A stretch of 64,000 bases of DNA from contig NZ_CP049143.1 in assembly GCF_011044495.1 (NCBI RefSeq), forward strand, positions 6,572,001 to 6,636,000, written 5' to 3'. This stretch comes from Roseimicrobium sp. ORNL1 (lineage in GTDB: Bacteria > Verrucomicrobiota > Verrucomicrobiia > Verrucomicrobiales > Verrucomicrobiaceae). The position numbers and the translations under genes were made by a program. Under the pieces are notes generated by a model that was not told the DNA's origin, did no database searches, and was given only the letters and a program-made list of their open reading frames with translations. This document shows positions 52,376 through 61,284 of the stretch, piece after piece. Position 1 is the stretch's first letter. The number at the start of each line of letters is the position of its first letter.

Positions 52376-52968
52376 AACGCAACTGTTTGTACCGCGCGCG
52401 CGGAACAACCACCGCGCCGCTTTATCATGGAAGCATGGCTTGCGTGGCAGCATTGTGCGCTTGCAACGAGCGCAAGCCTGATGAAAACCTCGCTCTTTCG
52501 GCGAATCTAGTGTGGTGTCACGTATGTTCCTTGAATAACTCTGATGTCTCTCAGATGGCATGGAACCAGTTCATGCACGCTTAAAAACCGAATAAGTTCT
52601 TACGCCGCAGGAGTTGCCAAGAACTGTAGCCGATCCTGCGTCATATCATAATTTAACAAACTTGCGTGACACCACACTGGTGAAACAGCAAGATACCGGC
52701 GACCTGGCGTATGCGCGTGTGCTGATCCCTTATGATCGCTTCATTGAGCCCACATATAGAATTCGGGGAATAAGCACCATTTACTACTCCAAAGATTTGG
52801 GCAGCTGGATCCGGTAGAGGATCAAATTGCCGGCTGCACCACCCGGCAAAGAGTGAGATGGTGCAGACAGCAGTTCTTCACCAGACGTTTGATTCGCCTC
52901 TAATCAACGCCAGCCCGCACACGTTCCACCCTTGCTGCTCCAATATGAGCAAACCCAGACCTGCCACT
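52376..52968. other. 593-bp gap with lower GC and a 14-bp inverted repeat
   Basis: The stretch is distinctly A/T-richer than its surroundings. AGTGTGGTGTCACG at 52509-52522 and its inverse at 52665-52678 enclose about 140 bp. Read on the plus strand, 52614-52817 is an open frame of 67 codons without a good start or family match; it could be a decayed gene or a small mobile unit. Nothing else is recognised. Confidence 0.4.
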
Positions 52969-53553
52969 ATGAAAGCTTTTTCTGCTCCCGCCATGCACAC
53001 GACAGCACTGCTGGCCATGGTGATTTCATGCGCAGCTATCTGCTGTTCCAAAGCCCAAGCAGGCTGGGATGTTTCCCGAACGAGCGCCAGGGAGAGCGAT
53101 GGACTTCCCGCGAGGGTGGTTTTCGTGTGGATTCCCGGTCCGGCGGCGGAATACCCGACCATGGCGGCCGCGCTTCAGGACGTCGCGGACGACGGCAAAC
53201 TGGACCAACTCAGGCTGCTATCCGTGTCTCACCTGCTTTCGGATGATAACTTTCAGAAGGAGCTTTTCCAGCAGCTTGAAACCATCGCCCCGAAGGAATT
53301 AAAGGAGGCGATGGAGTCGGCGGGGAACATGCACAACCCAAAAATGGATGCGCTGCGCCCTGGCTTTGAAAAGGCAGTGTTTGCCACGCCAACAGTGTCG
53401 CAGTTCAAAGAAGACCTCGCGCGCCACCGGTTGGAAATCGCCAGGGTATCTTGTGAGAAGTTCTCGTTCGCATCTTCCGGAAATACCAAACGCTTCGCCT
53501 GCTTCTTATCGCTGACCCTTGCAACGACGTCGGACAAGGCTCCAGCACCCTGA
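52969..53553 (+). CDS. secreted protein of unknown function
   Basis: The protein is 194 residues from the ATG at 52969 (MKAFSAPAMHTTALLAMVISC); an ATG at 52945 adds eight residues. The signal peptide is followed by a compact domain with VVFVWIPGPAAEYPTMAAALQDVADDGKLDQLRLLSVSHLL, then Glu-rich helices (QLETIAPKELKEAMESAG). The reading frame ends in an Arg/Lys-containing stretch before the stop, and the last 45 residues are of lower quality, so a frameshift near 53460 cannot be excluded. No family is recognised. Confidence 0.5.
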   Translation: MKAFSAPAMHTTALLAMVISCAAICCSKAQAGWDVSRTSARESDGLPARVVFVWIPGPAAEYPTMAAALQDVADDGKLDQLRLLSVSHLLSDDNFQKELFQQLETIAPKELKEAMESAGNMHNPKMDALRPGFEKAVFATPTVSQFKEDLARHRLEIARVSCEKFSFASSGNTKRFACFLSLTLATTSDKAPAP

Positions 53554-53612
53554 GCACGGAACCAGCACGGTCGCCTCCTCCCTCTCCAGCGTAGATAGGC
53601 AAACACACTGCC

Positions 53613-53978
53613 ATGCCCACTCCCCACTTCACGTCCATCATGCCGAGTGTGCCTGTCGAGGACCTGCCTCGGGCCGTCACCTTCTATGCGGAGCAGCTCG
53701 GCTTCGAGGTCGAATTCCAGAACGGCACCACCTACGCCATCGTCTCGCGGGATGGCATCCAGCTGGGCATCGCCGCGCCGCCACTCTCCACGGTGCCCGC
53801 AGGCTGTGGGCGCTGCTATTTCAAGCTTTCCGCCGGCATTGATGAACTGTATGAGGGCTATCGCGCGCAGGGCGTGACGATCCTGCATGAACTGCGCGAC
53901 GAATCCTACGGCATGCGGGAGTTCATGATCGCCGATATCGATCAAAACAGGATCAATTTCGGCCAGCCACGGGACTAG
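53613..53978 (+). CDS. VOC-family protein (glyoxalase/bleomycin resistance-like)
   Basis: The protein is 121 residues, a single vicinal oxygen chelate domain. The two beta-alpha-beta-beta-beta halves are seen: SIMPSVPVEDLPRAVTFYAEQLGFEVEFQNG and CYFKLSAGIDELYEGYRAQGVTILHELRDESYGMREFMIADIDQNRINFG. The first metal His of glyoxalase is not kept, and the C-terminal position holds Asn in DQNRINF, so catalytic metal binding is doubtful. Proteins of this kind bind or modify small molecules. It stands alone, 64 bp ahead of the first membrane protein of the PSD1 cluster. Confidence 0.9.
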   Translation: MPTPHFTSIMPSVPVEDLPRAVTFYAEQLGFEVEFQNGTTYAIVSRDGIQLGIAAPPLSTVPAGCGRCYFKLSAGIDELYEGYRAQGVTILHELRDESYGMREFMIADIDQNRINFGQPRD

Positions 53979-54042
53979 AGGGCCGGGTTTCCCCGTTCGT
54001 TTTGGTTGAGGACGCCCGGGATGCGGCTAGCCTCGCCGCTTC

Positions 54043-55830
54043 ATGTCTTCGCCCAACCGGAACACGTTCCTGAGCAGGCTGCCTCTCGTGGCAGGCTGGG
54101 CGCTGGCGTGGTCTCCGGCACTGGTCATCCTGATCCTGCTGCTGCCGCTGCGGGTGCCGGTGCCTTTTGAGGATTCTTGGGCGTATGTGAAGCAGTACCG
54201 CGCCTGGTGGGAGGGGGACTACGGCTGGAGAGACCTTCTCGCGCCGCACAACAACCACCCCAGCGCCGTGGGGAAGCTTCTCTACTTCGTGGCACTGCAC
54301 TGGCTGGGTGGCAACGTGGGGGTGCTGCCGCTGCTGGCCTGGATATTCTCCCTGATCATTTCCCTCGCGGTATTCGTCATCGCACGTCCCCTGTGGAGCG
54401 GCAGACCGGCGCGCGGCATGCTTCTGATGTTCTGTGCGAATCTCACCATCTTCACCGCCGCGCAAGGTCACTCGTGGGTGTGGGACTTCATCTTCCAGAA
54501 TTTCATTCCCGGCACGGCATTTTGCGCGGCACTGGCGTGGCTGTGGAAGAAGCCTGGCTCCTGGCTGGCTTTCGCAGGAGCCGCATTCTTGTCCCTCGTC
54601 GCCACGTTTTCCTTCGGCACCGGTCTCCTTGCCGGTCTGCTGCTGACTCCCATGGTCTGGCTGCATTTCCGTGAAAAGCCCGCAATGGTGCGCGGCGTGA
54701 TTACCCTCTCCTGGCTCGCCGTGATGGCGCTTGGCGCCTGGCTGGCGCTGGCGGGTTTTGGTTCTGCCACCCATACCGGAGACGAGTCCCGAGTAGGCAG
54801 CCTGCTCGAGCAGCCGGTTCTGCTGGGACGATTCTCCCTGGTGCTGCTGGGATACCTGCTGGGAAATGGCACCACGGTGGAGCCGGGCCTGCTCTGTGCG
54901 GTGATGGGCTTGGGACTCGTGGGCCTCCTGCTGGGGTGCCTGTTCCGCCTGTGGCAACTGCGGAAGGAGCCGGGCGTTTTCCAGGCGGCGCTTCCCTGGC
55001 TGTTAATCACGCTCTTTGGCCTCGGCAATGCGGCTCTCATCAGCTACGGGCGGCTGCGCTCCTCACTTATCGCGGCCATGGCGCCGCGGTACGTGACCTT
55101 CACCTTGTTCTTTGCGTTGGGAGTGCTCATGCTGGCGGCGATGCTTGCCACGCGTGATACACCTTCCGGGTGGTTCCGATTCTTCACACGCCGTGTCGGA
55201 GCCATGCTGCTGGGCGGTTTCATCGCCATGCATGTGGTGAACTGGAACCACGGCTGGCAGCACATGAAGTGGGAGCACGAACGCATGAAGCAGGACCGCG
55301 CCATGCTGTCCTTTGCCAGGGTGCTGCCGCTGGATCCGGAGGTGATGTGGCAGAACCTCGACCACAAGGATCTGACCACGCAGCTGGCGGTGTTCCTGGA
55401 AGAGCACGGACGGCTCAAGGACGTGCGCATGGTGAAGGAAACCGGCATCGACGCCTTCCGAAAGGGCTCAGCCCTGCCTGACAAATGGGCATGGATGGAT
55501 GCGCCGCTGGTGCAGGATGCCATGATACACCTCGGGGGCGCCTGCGGTGTCTCCAAGGACATGGTGAGCCTGCCGGACCTGGTGGTCATCACCGCGCAGC
55601 CAGACAAGCTCTCGGAAAACCTCGTTTCCTTCGCCCTTCCCCGGCAGCCCTTTGACTTCTACGAGAACGAATGGCTGCGGCGCCTGCATGTGGCCCACTA
55701 CTTTGGCTGGGAACGCACGCTGCCGGTGGCGAGGTTTCCGAAGGGCCATCTGACCATTCGCGCGTACGGCTACTGGGCTCGGGGTAAAACCATGCGGCCA
55801 CTGGCACGCGAGCACGTATTGCAATTGTGA
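54043..55830 (+). CDS. polytopic membrane protein, first of two flanking the PSD1/DUF1501 genes
   Basis: The protein is 595 residues with about ten hydrophobic helices in the first 420 residues and a soluble C-terminal domain of about 170 residues. The first loop reads VPVPFEDSWAYVKQYRAW, followed by HNNHPSAVGKLLYFVALHWLGGN. This acidic loop (FEDSW) before a His/Asn motif is the layout of glycosyltransferase-like membrane proteins (GT-C type, in which an Asp in the first loop is catalytic). The second membrane protein at 61285 has the same loop (PFLDDW then EHR) and topology. Its stop overlaps the start of the RHH-like gene by GTGA. The function is inferred as sugar transfer, not proven. Confidence 0.75.
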   Translation: MSSPNRNTFLSRLPLVAGWALAWSPALVILILLLPLRVPVPFEDSWAYVKQYRAWWEGDYGWRDLLAPHNNHPSAVGKLLYFVALHWLGGNVGVLPLLAWIFSLIISLAVFVIARPLWSGRPARGMLLMFCANLTIFTAAQGHSWVWDFIFQNFIPGTAFCAALAWLWKKPGSWLAFAGAAFLSLVATFSFGTGLLAGLLLTPMVWLHFREKPAMVRGVITLSWLAVMALGAWLALAGFGSATHTGDESRVGSLLEQPVLLGRFSLVLLGYLLGNGTTVEPGLLCAVMGLGLVGLLLGCLFRLWQLRKEPGVFQAALPWLLITLFGLGNAALISYGRLRSSLIAAMAPRYVTFTLFFALGVLMLAAMLATRDTPSGWFRFFTRRVGAMLLGGFIAMHVVNWNHGWQHMKWEHERMKQDRAMLSFARVLPLDPEVMWQNLDHKDLTTQLAVFLEEHGRLKDVRMVKETGIDAFRKGSALPDKWAWMDAPLVQDAMIHLGGACGVSKDMVSLPDLVVITAQPDKLSENLVSFALPRQPFDFYENEWLRRLHVAHYFGWERTLPVARFPKGHLTIRAYGYWARGKTMRPLAREHVLQL

Positions 55831-56390
55831 CAAAAACCGGCATCTCCTCCAAACTCCCTGCTTACCCCTACACCGCTGTGAAACCGACTGCATCATCCGA
55901 TCAACGCTATGGAGGAGGCCGCCCGCCAAAATTCGATGAGCCCAGTCGCCCCATCACCATCACGCTGCCCGAGAGCACGTTGCAGGGTTTGCAGCACATC
56001 GACCCGGATCGCGGTCGTGCCATTGTGAAACTGACGCAGGAGGCGCTCCGGGAACACGAACAGGAACAACCCCTGGTGGAAGTGCTCGAGATGGCCGCCA
56101 ACACGGGACTGATCGTCATCGCCCCCAGTGCCACTCTGCAGCGCATCCCCTTTCTGCATCTGGTGAAGGTCGCTCCCACTCGCTTTCTGATTGCCCTGGA
56201 TACAGGCCACGACTACCGCGCCCTGGAGCTGGCCGTGGGAGACATCCTTGAGGAAGTATCGCTGGCCGACGGCCGGGAACGTGACCTGCTCACCCAGTTG
56301 CTCGACGTGACGAAAAAGCTGCGCCAAAGCGACCGCGTCAGCATGGCAGAAATCCTGCTGGTGAAACTAGATAACAAGCGCAAGCGCTGA
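55827..56390 (+). CDS. ribbon-helix-helix-like protein
   Basis: The protein is 187 residues from a GTG that overlaps the previous stop (GTGA), so it is coupled to the membrane protein gene. Residues 30-75 contain KFDEPSRPITITLPESTLQGLQHIDPDRGRAIVKLTQEAL, which has the strand-helix-helix form of RHH DNA-binding domains (ITITLPESTLQGLQHI). The C-terminal 100 residues make a mixed alpha/beta domain of unknown type, with FLIALDTGHDYRALELAVGDILEEV. The gene ends just ahead of two palindromic sites in front of the PSD1 gene, so it may be their regulator. No family is recognised beyond the RHH resemblance. Confidence 0.65.
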   Translation: MTKTGISSKLPAYPYTAVKPTASSDQRYGGGRPPKFDEPSRPITITLPESTLQGLQHIDPDRGRAIVKLTQEALREHEQEQPLVEVLEMAANTGLIVIAPSATLQRIPFLHLVKVAPTRFLIALDTGHDYRALELAVGDILEEVSLADGRERDLLTQLLDVTKKLRQSDRVSMAEILLVKLDNKRKR

Positions 56391-56458
56391 AATCCTGTCC
56401 AATCTCCCGGCCCGGTGGGTAATGCTTTTCCGGCGACGGACATCAATTTCAGGATCTA

Positions 56459-56505
56459 TTTCTACGTAGAAACATATAAAAATTATCATTTTCTAAGTAG
56501 AAAAT
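56459..56505. promoter_or_regulatory. two palindromic sites, candidate operator of the PSD1 gene
   Basis: TTTCTACGTAGAAA (56459-56472) is a perfect 14-bp palindrome. TTTTCTAAGTAGAAAA (56489-56504), with T/A just outside extending it to 56488-56505, is a second with the same TTTCTA-N2-TAGAAA core. Their centres are 31 bp apart, about three helical turns. They lie in an A/T-rich patch 58-104 bp ahead of the PSD1 start and 69-115 bp after the RHH-like gene. Two in-phase copies are what a dimeric regulator that binds cooperatively would use. Confidence 0.7.
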
Positions 56506-56562
56506 CAGAGTGGATATGCCATAGAAACGCTTCATTGTCCTTGCCTAGGCTTGCCTGTCCTC

Positions 56563-59500
56563 ATGACCTTCATGACCTATCCGCCCAAGTGGCTTGCGAT
56601 TGGCGCGTGCCTCTTGAGCACCAGCTTGCCTGCGCACGCGGCGAAGGATGAATTGCCTTCGAAGCTCGAATACAACAAGCACATCCGCCCCATTCTCGCG
56701 GACCGGTGCTTTCGCTGCCATGGGGCCGATGAGCGGGCGCGCAAAGCCAAACTGCGACTGGACGACTTTGAGCAGGCGGTAGCGGCGAAGGCCATCGCTC
56801 CAGGAGACACGGAGCACAGCGCACTCGTGGAGCGCATCTTCACCACGGATCAAGATGAGGTGATGCCTCCTCCGGACTCGCACCTGTCCTTGAGCCCCGA
56901 GGAGAGGGCTCTGCTAAAACGATGGGTGCAAGAAGGGGCGGTGTACCAGAAGCACTGGGCCTTCATCCCGCCGGTGATGCCCACCGTGCCCCAAGTGGAG
57001 CACAACGGCGTGCAGCCGCAGAATCCCATTGATGCATTCGTGCTAGCCGGGCTCAGAGCCCACTCACTGCAGGCAGCGCCGCCAGCCGAAAAGGCTGCAT
57101 GGTTGCGCCGGGTCACCTTTGCCCTGACCGGTCTGCCGCCAAGCCCTGGGGAACTGGAGACGTTCCTCGCGGATTCCTCCCCCACAGCCCGTGAGAAGGT
57201 GGTGGATCGCCTGCTGGATTCGCCAGCGTATGGCGAGCACTTCGCGAAGCACTGGATGGATGCCGCGAGGTACGCCGACAGCTATGGCCGACATGAGGAC
57301 GGCGACATGGTGGCGTGGCCGTGGCGCGACTGGGTGATACAGGCCTTCAATTCCAATCTGCCCTACAACCGCTTCGTGGAATGGCAGACAGCGGGAGACC
57401 TCCTGCCTGGAGCCACGGTGGAGCAGCGCGTAGCCACGGCCTTCAACCGCTTCTCCCCGCAGTCCAACGAGAGCGGCAGCGACCCGCTGGAGTTTCGCCT
57501 GGATCAGGTGAGCGACCGCGTGCGCGTGAGCGGCCTCGTCTTCATGGGACTCACCATGGAGTGCGCGAAGTGCCACGACCACAAGTACGATCCGATCTCG
57601 CAAAAGGAGTACTGGGAGATGGCGGCGATGTTCGACAACATCGAGGAAAACGGCGTTTACTCACAATACTGCCCGAAGGCGGTGCCCTCACCCTCCATCC
57701 TGCTGCCGAATCAGGCAGAGCAAGTGCGCCTCGGCGCCCTGCAGTGGCAGATCTCGGCCGTAGAACGTGAGCTCGATGAAATCAAGAAGCGTGTGCGGCC
57801 GCAATACGATGCGTGGGTCACGGCCAATGGAGTGCCGGGTGAACTGACCTCGGGTGCCTGGAACCGTGTGAAATCCTGGTTCGGCAGTGGCGATATCGCC
57901 ACCTGGAAACCGCAGGCCAAGGGCCGGTTCCTCTTCGATGACGCGAAACCCAAGGGCGGCAAGGACGTCGTCAACAACGCGAACACCAAGAAACCCGGAC
58001 GCGAACGTGCCAAGCTGGAATCCATCGAGGGGCCTCCGGGACGGGGACGCGCGGTGCTGCTGAAGGGTGATGATGAAATCACGTTCCCGGGACTGGGCGA
58101 GTATCACAAGCATGACCGCTTCAGCTTCTCGCTGTGGATGCAGCTTCGGGAGCATCGCGACCGCGCGGTGGTGATTTCCTGGTCACGCGGTGGCCTGGAT
58201 GACGGACGTGGCTACGAGGTGCTGCTGGAGAACGAAGTTCCTTCCTTTGCCCTGATGCATTTCCATCCCGGCAATGAAATTCGCATCCGTGCCAAGTCCC
58301 CGCTGCCGCTGAATCAGTGGACCCATGTGGCGGTGAGCTACGACGGCAGCAGCCGGGCCTCAGGTCTGCAGATGTGGATCAATGGCGAGCCGGCGACCAC
58401 AGAAATCGTGCAGGACAATCTGCAGAAGGACATCATACGGCGCGAGGAATGGGGCGACATTGATCGGGATGCCATCTTCTTTGCCCTGGGCGGCAGGTTC
58501 CATGATTCACCGCTGAAGAACTGCGCGGTGGATGAATTCCATGTCTTCAACCGGACCTTGAGCAATGGCGAGGTGAGACATCTGGCAGGTCTCCATGCCA
58601 CGGCGGATGACTGGTACGACTGGTGGCTGCAGACGAAGTGCCAGGAGTGGAAGGACATGGCGCACTCAGCCATGCTGCTGCGGAAAAAGCAGGCTACCAC
58701 CGCGAACGAGGTGCTGGAGATGATGGTAATGCAGGAGCGGCCCAACCCACGCCCCAGCTTCGTACGTGTGCGTGGTGACTACCGCCAGCCCTCCACCGAG
58801 GTGAAGCCCGCCACTCCGGCTGCGGTTCTCCCCTTCCCTGACAAGCTGCCCCGCAACCGTCTTGGGCTCGCCCAGTGGCTGACGAGTTCGGAGCATCCAC
58901 TCACCAGCCGCGTGGCGGTGAATCGCCTGTGGCAGGTGTTGTTTGGCCGCGGACTGGTGGGGACACCGGAAGACTTCGGCACGCGGGGCGAGATGCCCAC
59001 ACATCCCGAGTTGCTGGACTGGCTGGCCTGCACCTTCACCCAGCACGGCTGGGACGTGAAGCGCATGGTGCGCCTCATGGCGCTCAGTGAAACCTTCGCC
59101 CAGAGCACGCGTCCCCAGGAGGCGGCAACGATGTCCCAGGACCCTGAGAACAAACTGCTGGCTCGTGGTCCGCATGTGCGTCTCAGTGCCGAGGAATTGC
59201 GCGACCAGGCTCTCGTGGCGTGTGGATTGCTGAATCCCAAGTTGGGAGGTCCCAGCGCCCATCCGTATGTACCGGAGCATTTCTACCAGGAGTCCGGTCT
59301 CCAGCAGACCTACAAGATGGATACTGGCGAGAACCTGTACCGCCGCAGCCTCTACACCTTCTGGCGTCGCACGCTGCCACCGCCGGACCTTGCGGCGTTT
59401 GATGCGCCATCACGCGAGTTCTGCGTGGTGCGCCGTGAGCAGACCACGTCGCCAGCGCAGGCGCTGATGCTGCTGAACAACACACAGTATGTGGAGGCCC

Positions 59501-59796
59501 AGCGCGTGCTGGCAGAGAAACTTGTGAGCGCACACCCGGACGACAACCAGGCACTCTGTGAAGAGGCCTTCCAGCGCTTCACTTCACGTCTGCCCTCCGA
59601 AGCGGAGACGAAGGTCATGGTGCACCTGCTGGAAACGGAACTGGAGTTTTTCCAAAAGAATCCCGCTGAGGTCTCCGCCCTGCTGCATGGAAACGGGCAG
59701 GCGCCCGTGAAACAGAATCTTCCTCCCGAACAAGTGGCCGCCACCACGCTGCTGGTGCGCGCACTCATGAGTCACGACGAATCCCTGCACCGCTGA
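56563..59796 (+). CDS. PSCyt1-PSCyt2-PSD1 (DUF1549/DUF1553) protein with an internal LamG-like domain
   Basis: The protein is 1,077 residues from the ATG at 56563; a second ATG three codons later and a TTG at 56551 are alternatives. The signal peptide ends near LPAHA. PSCyt1 holds a heme c motif CFRCHG (Cys49). PSCyt2 (DUF1549) has RRVTFALTGLPPSPGELE and MDAARYADSYGR, with a second motif CAKCHDHKYDPISQKEY. Residues of about 490-700 read as a concanavalin-like LamG domain (FSFSLWMQLREHRDRAVVISWS, NQWTHVAVSYDGS). PSD1 (DUF1553) follows with RLGLAQWLTSSEHPLTSRVAVNRLWQ. These giant proteins are a hallmark of Planctomycetes and Verrucomicrobia and are thought to act in polysaccharide use. The DUF1501 gene starts 4 bp on. 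Confidence 0.95.
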   Translation: MTFMTYPPKWLAIGACLLSTSLPAHAAKDELPSKLEYNKHIRPILADRCFRCHGADERARKAKLRLDDFEQAVAAKAIAPGDTEHSALVERIFTTDQDEVMPPPDSHLSLSPEERALLKRWVQEGAVYQKHWAFIPPVMPTVPQVEHNGVQPQNPIDAFVLAGLRAHSLQAAPPAEKAAWLRRVTFALTGLPPSPGELETFLADSSPTAREKVVDRLLDSPAYGEHFAKHWMDAARYADSYGRHEDGDMVAWPWRDWVIQAFNSNLPYNRFVEWQTAGDLLPGATVEQRVATAFNRFSPQSNESGSDPLEFRLDQVSDRVRVSGLVFMGLTMECAKCHDHKYDPISQKEYWEMAAMFDNIEENGVYSQYCPKAVPSPSILLPNQAEQVRLGALQWQISAVERELDEIKKRVRPQYDAWVTANGVPGELTSGAWNRVKSWFGSGDIATWKPQAKGRFLFDDAKPKGGKDVVNNANTKKPGRERAKLESIEGPPGRGRAVLLKGDDEITFPGLGEYHKHDRFSFSLWMQLREHRDRAVVISWSRGGLDDGRGYEVLLENEVPSFALMHFHPGNEIRIRAKSPLPLNQWTHVAVSYDGSSRASGLQMWINGEPATTEIVQDNLQKDIIRREEWGDIDRDAIFFALGGRFHDSPLKNCAVDEFHVFNRTLSNGEVRHLAGLHATADDWYDWWLQTKCQEWKDMAHSAMLLRKKQATTANEVLEMMVMQERPNPRPSFVRVRGDYRQPSTEVKPATPAAVLPFPDKLPRNRLGLAQWLTSSEHPLTSRVAVNRLWQVLFGRGLVGTPEDFGTRGEMPTHPELLDWLACTFTQHGWDVKRMVRLMALSETFAQSTRPQEAATMSQDPENKLLARGPHVRLSAEELRDQALVACGLLNPKLGGPSAHPYVPEHFYQESGLQQTYKMDTGENLYRRSLYTFWRRTLPPPDLAAFDAPSREFCVVRREQTTSPAQALMLLNNTQYVEAQRVLAEKLVSAHPDDNQALCEEAFQRFTSRLPSEAETKVMVHLLETELEFFQKNPAEVSALLHGNGQAPVKQNLPPEQVAATTLLVRALMSHDESLHR

Positions 59797-59800
59797 TGCC

Positions 59801-61267
59801 ATGATTGGTTCCTACACCTCGCGTCGCCAACTCCTCAGCCGCCTGGGCCTGGGGTTCGGCGGCATGGCCTTCTCCAGCCTGCTCGCGGGCCCTTCCGCCG
59901 AGGGAAATACTGCACCGGTGACAGGCGGCGGTGCGCTCCCCGGTCTTCCGCATTTCGCGCCCCAGGCGAAGCGTGTCATCTTTCTCTTCATGAGCGGCGG
60001 TCCGTCTCATGTGGACAGCTTCGACTACAAGCCCGAGCTGCAGAAGCTCCAGGGGAAAAGCCTTCCCGACTCTTTCCGCAAGGGCCGCCAGTCGCTGCCC
60101 GGCATGTCCGGAAACCAGACGCTTTTCCAGTTGAAGGGTTCTTCCCATCCCTTCACGCGGTGCGGGCAGAGCGGCGCCTGGGTGAGCAATGCGTTCCCCC
60201 ACCTCGCGCGTGTCGCGGATGACCTGTGCTTTGTGAAGTCCATGGTGTCGGAGTCGGTGAATCACGATCCGGCCATCACCTTCATCCAGACGGGTTCTCC
60301 CATTGCGGGGCGTCCCAGTGCCGGCTCGTGGATCCAGTATGGGCTGGGACGTGAGAATGAGAACCTGCCCGCCTTCATTGTGCTCATCTCGCGTCGCTCG
60401 GTGGACCAGCCCCTGAGCAGCAAGCTGTGGGGCAGCGGTTTCCTTCCTGCCAGATACGACGGCGTGCAACTTCGCGCCTCGAAGGACCCGGTGCTCTACT
60501 TGAGTGACCCTCCCGGAATCCCCCGTGAAGCCAACCGGCGCATGCTGGATGGGTTGAAGGAACTGCAGTCCGTGCAGCCGGATGCCGCCCTGAGCGCGGA
60601 TGCGGATGCCCGCTGGGAATCCTACGAGATGGCCTTCCGCATGCAGACGGCCATTCCCGAGGTGATGGACCTAAGCAAGGAGCAATCCCATGTCTTTGAC
60701 CTGTACGGTCCGGATTCACGCACTCCGGGTACCTTCGCCTCGAACTGCCTGCAGGCGCGACGCCTCGCCGAGCGCGGGGTGCGGTTCATCCAGCTTTTCC
60801 ATCCCGGCTGGGACCAGCACAGCAACATGGAGCACGACTTCCCCATCACCTCGCGTGAAGTGGACCAGGCCAGTGCCGCACTCATCACGGATCTGAAGGA
60901 ACGCGGCATGCTCAAGGACACCCTCGTGGTGTGGGGCGGCGAATTTGGCCGCACCCCCTACATGCAGGGGCGTGTAGGCAAGGGCGACAAGGGGGGGCGC
61001 GATCATCACCCGAATTGCTTCACCTTCTGGATGGCGGGAGGCGGTATCAAACCCGGAATCACCTATGGTGAATCCGATGAACTCGGATATCACGTGGCAC
61101 AAAATAAGGTGCATGTTCATGATTTCCATGCAACCATGCTGCACCTCCTGGGCATCAATCACGAACGCTTTACCTACCATTTCCAGGGCCGTGACTTCCG
61201 ACTCACCGATGTCTCCGGAAACGTGGTGAAGGAGATCCTCAGCAAAGGCGCCAGTCACGGAGTCTGA
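59801..61267 (+). CDS. DUF1501 protein with twin-arginine signal
   Basis: The protein is 488 residues. The N-terminus SRRQLLSRLGLGFGGMAFSSLLAG carries the RRxxL twin-arginine motif, so the folded protein should be exported by Tat. DUF1501 proteins belong to the alkaline phosphatase/sulfatase superfamily. Visible features are FLFMSGGPSHVDSFDYKPEL near the start, VNHDPAITFIQTG in the middle, VWGGEFGRTPYMQG, and DHHPNCFTFWMAGGGIKPG with metal-binding Asp and His. The gene starts 4 bp after the PSD1 stop, and the PSD1-DUF1501 pair is a standard unit in this phylum. The two proteins probably act on the same carbohydrate or sulfate ester in the periplasm; the substrate is unknown. Confidence 0.94.
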   Translation: MIGSYTSRRQLLSRLGLGFGGMAFSSLLAGPSAEGNTAPVTGGGALPGLPHFAPQAKRVIFLFMSGGPSHVDSFDYKPELQKLQGKSLPDSFRKGRQSLPGMSGNQTLFQLKGSSHPFTRCGQSGAWVSNAFPHLARVADDLCFVKSMVSESVNHDPAITFIQTGSPIAGRPSAGSWIQYGLGRENENLPAFIVLISRRSVDQPLSSKLWGSGFLPARYDGVQLRASKDPVLYLSDPPGIPREANRRMLDGLKELQSVQPDAALSADADARWESYEMAFRMQTAIPEVMDLSKEQSHVFDLYGPDSRTPGTFASNCLQARRLAERGVRFIQLFHPGWDQHSNMEHDFPITSREVDQASAALITDLKERGMLKDTLVVWGGEFGRTPYMQGRVGKGDKGGRDHHPNCFTFWMAGGGIKPGITYGESDELGYHVAQNKVHVHDFHATMLHLLGINHERFTYHFQGRDFRLTDVSGNVVKEILSKGASHGV

Positions 61268-61284
61268 CACATTGCACATCCTAC

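Noticed and set aside
55827-56390. Assignment of the RHH-like protein as a MetJ or Arc repressor
   Set aside because: Only the strand-helix-helix outline is visible; specificity residues and the second domain do not match either family.
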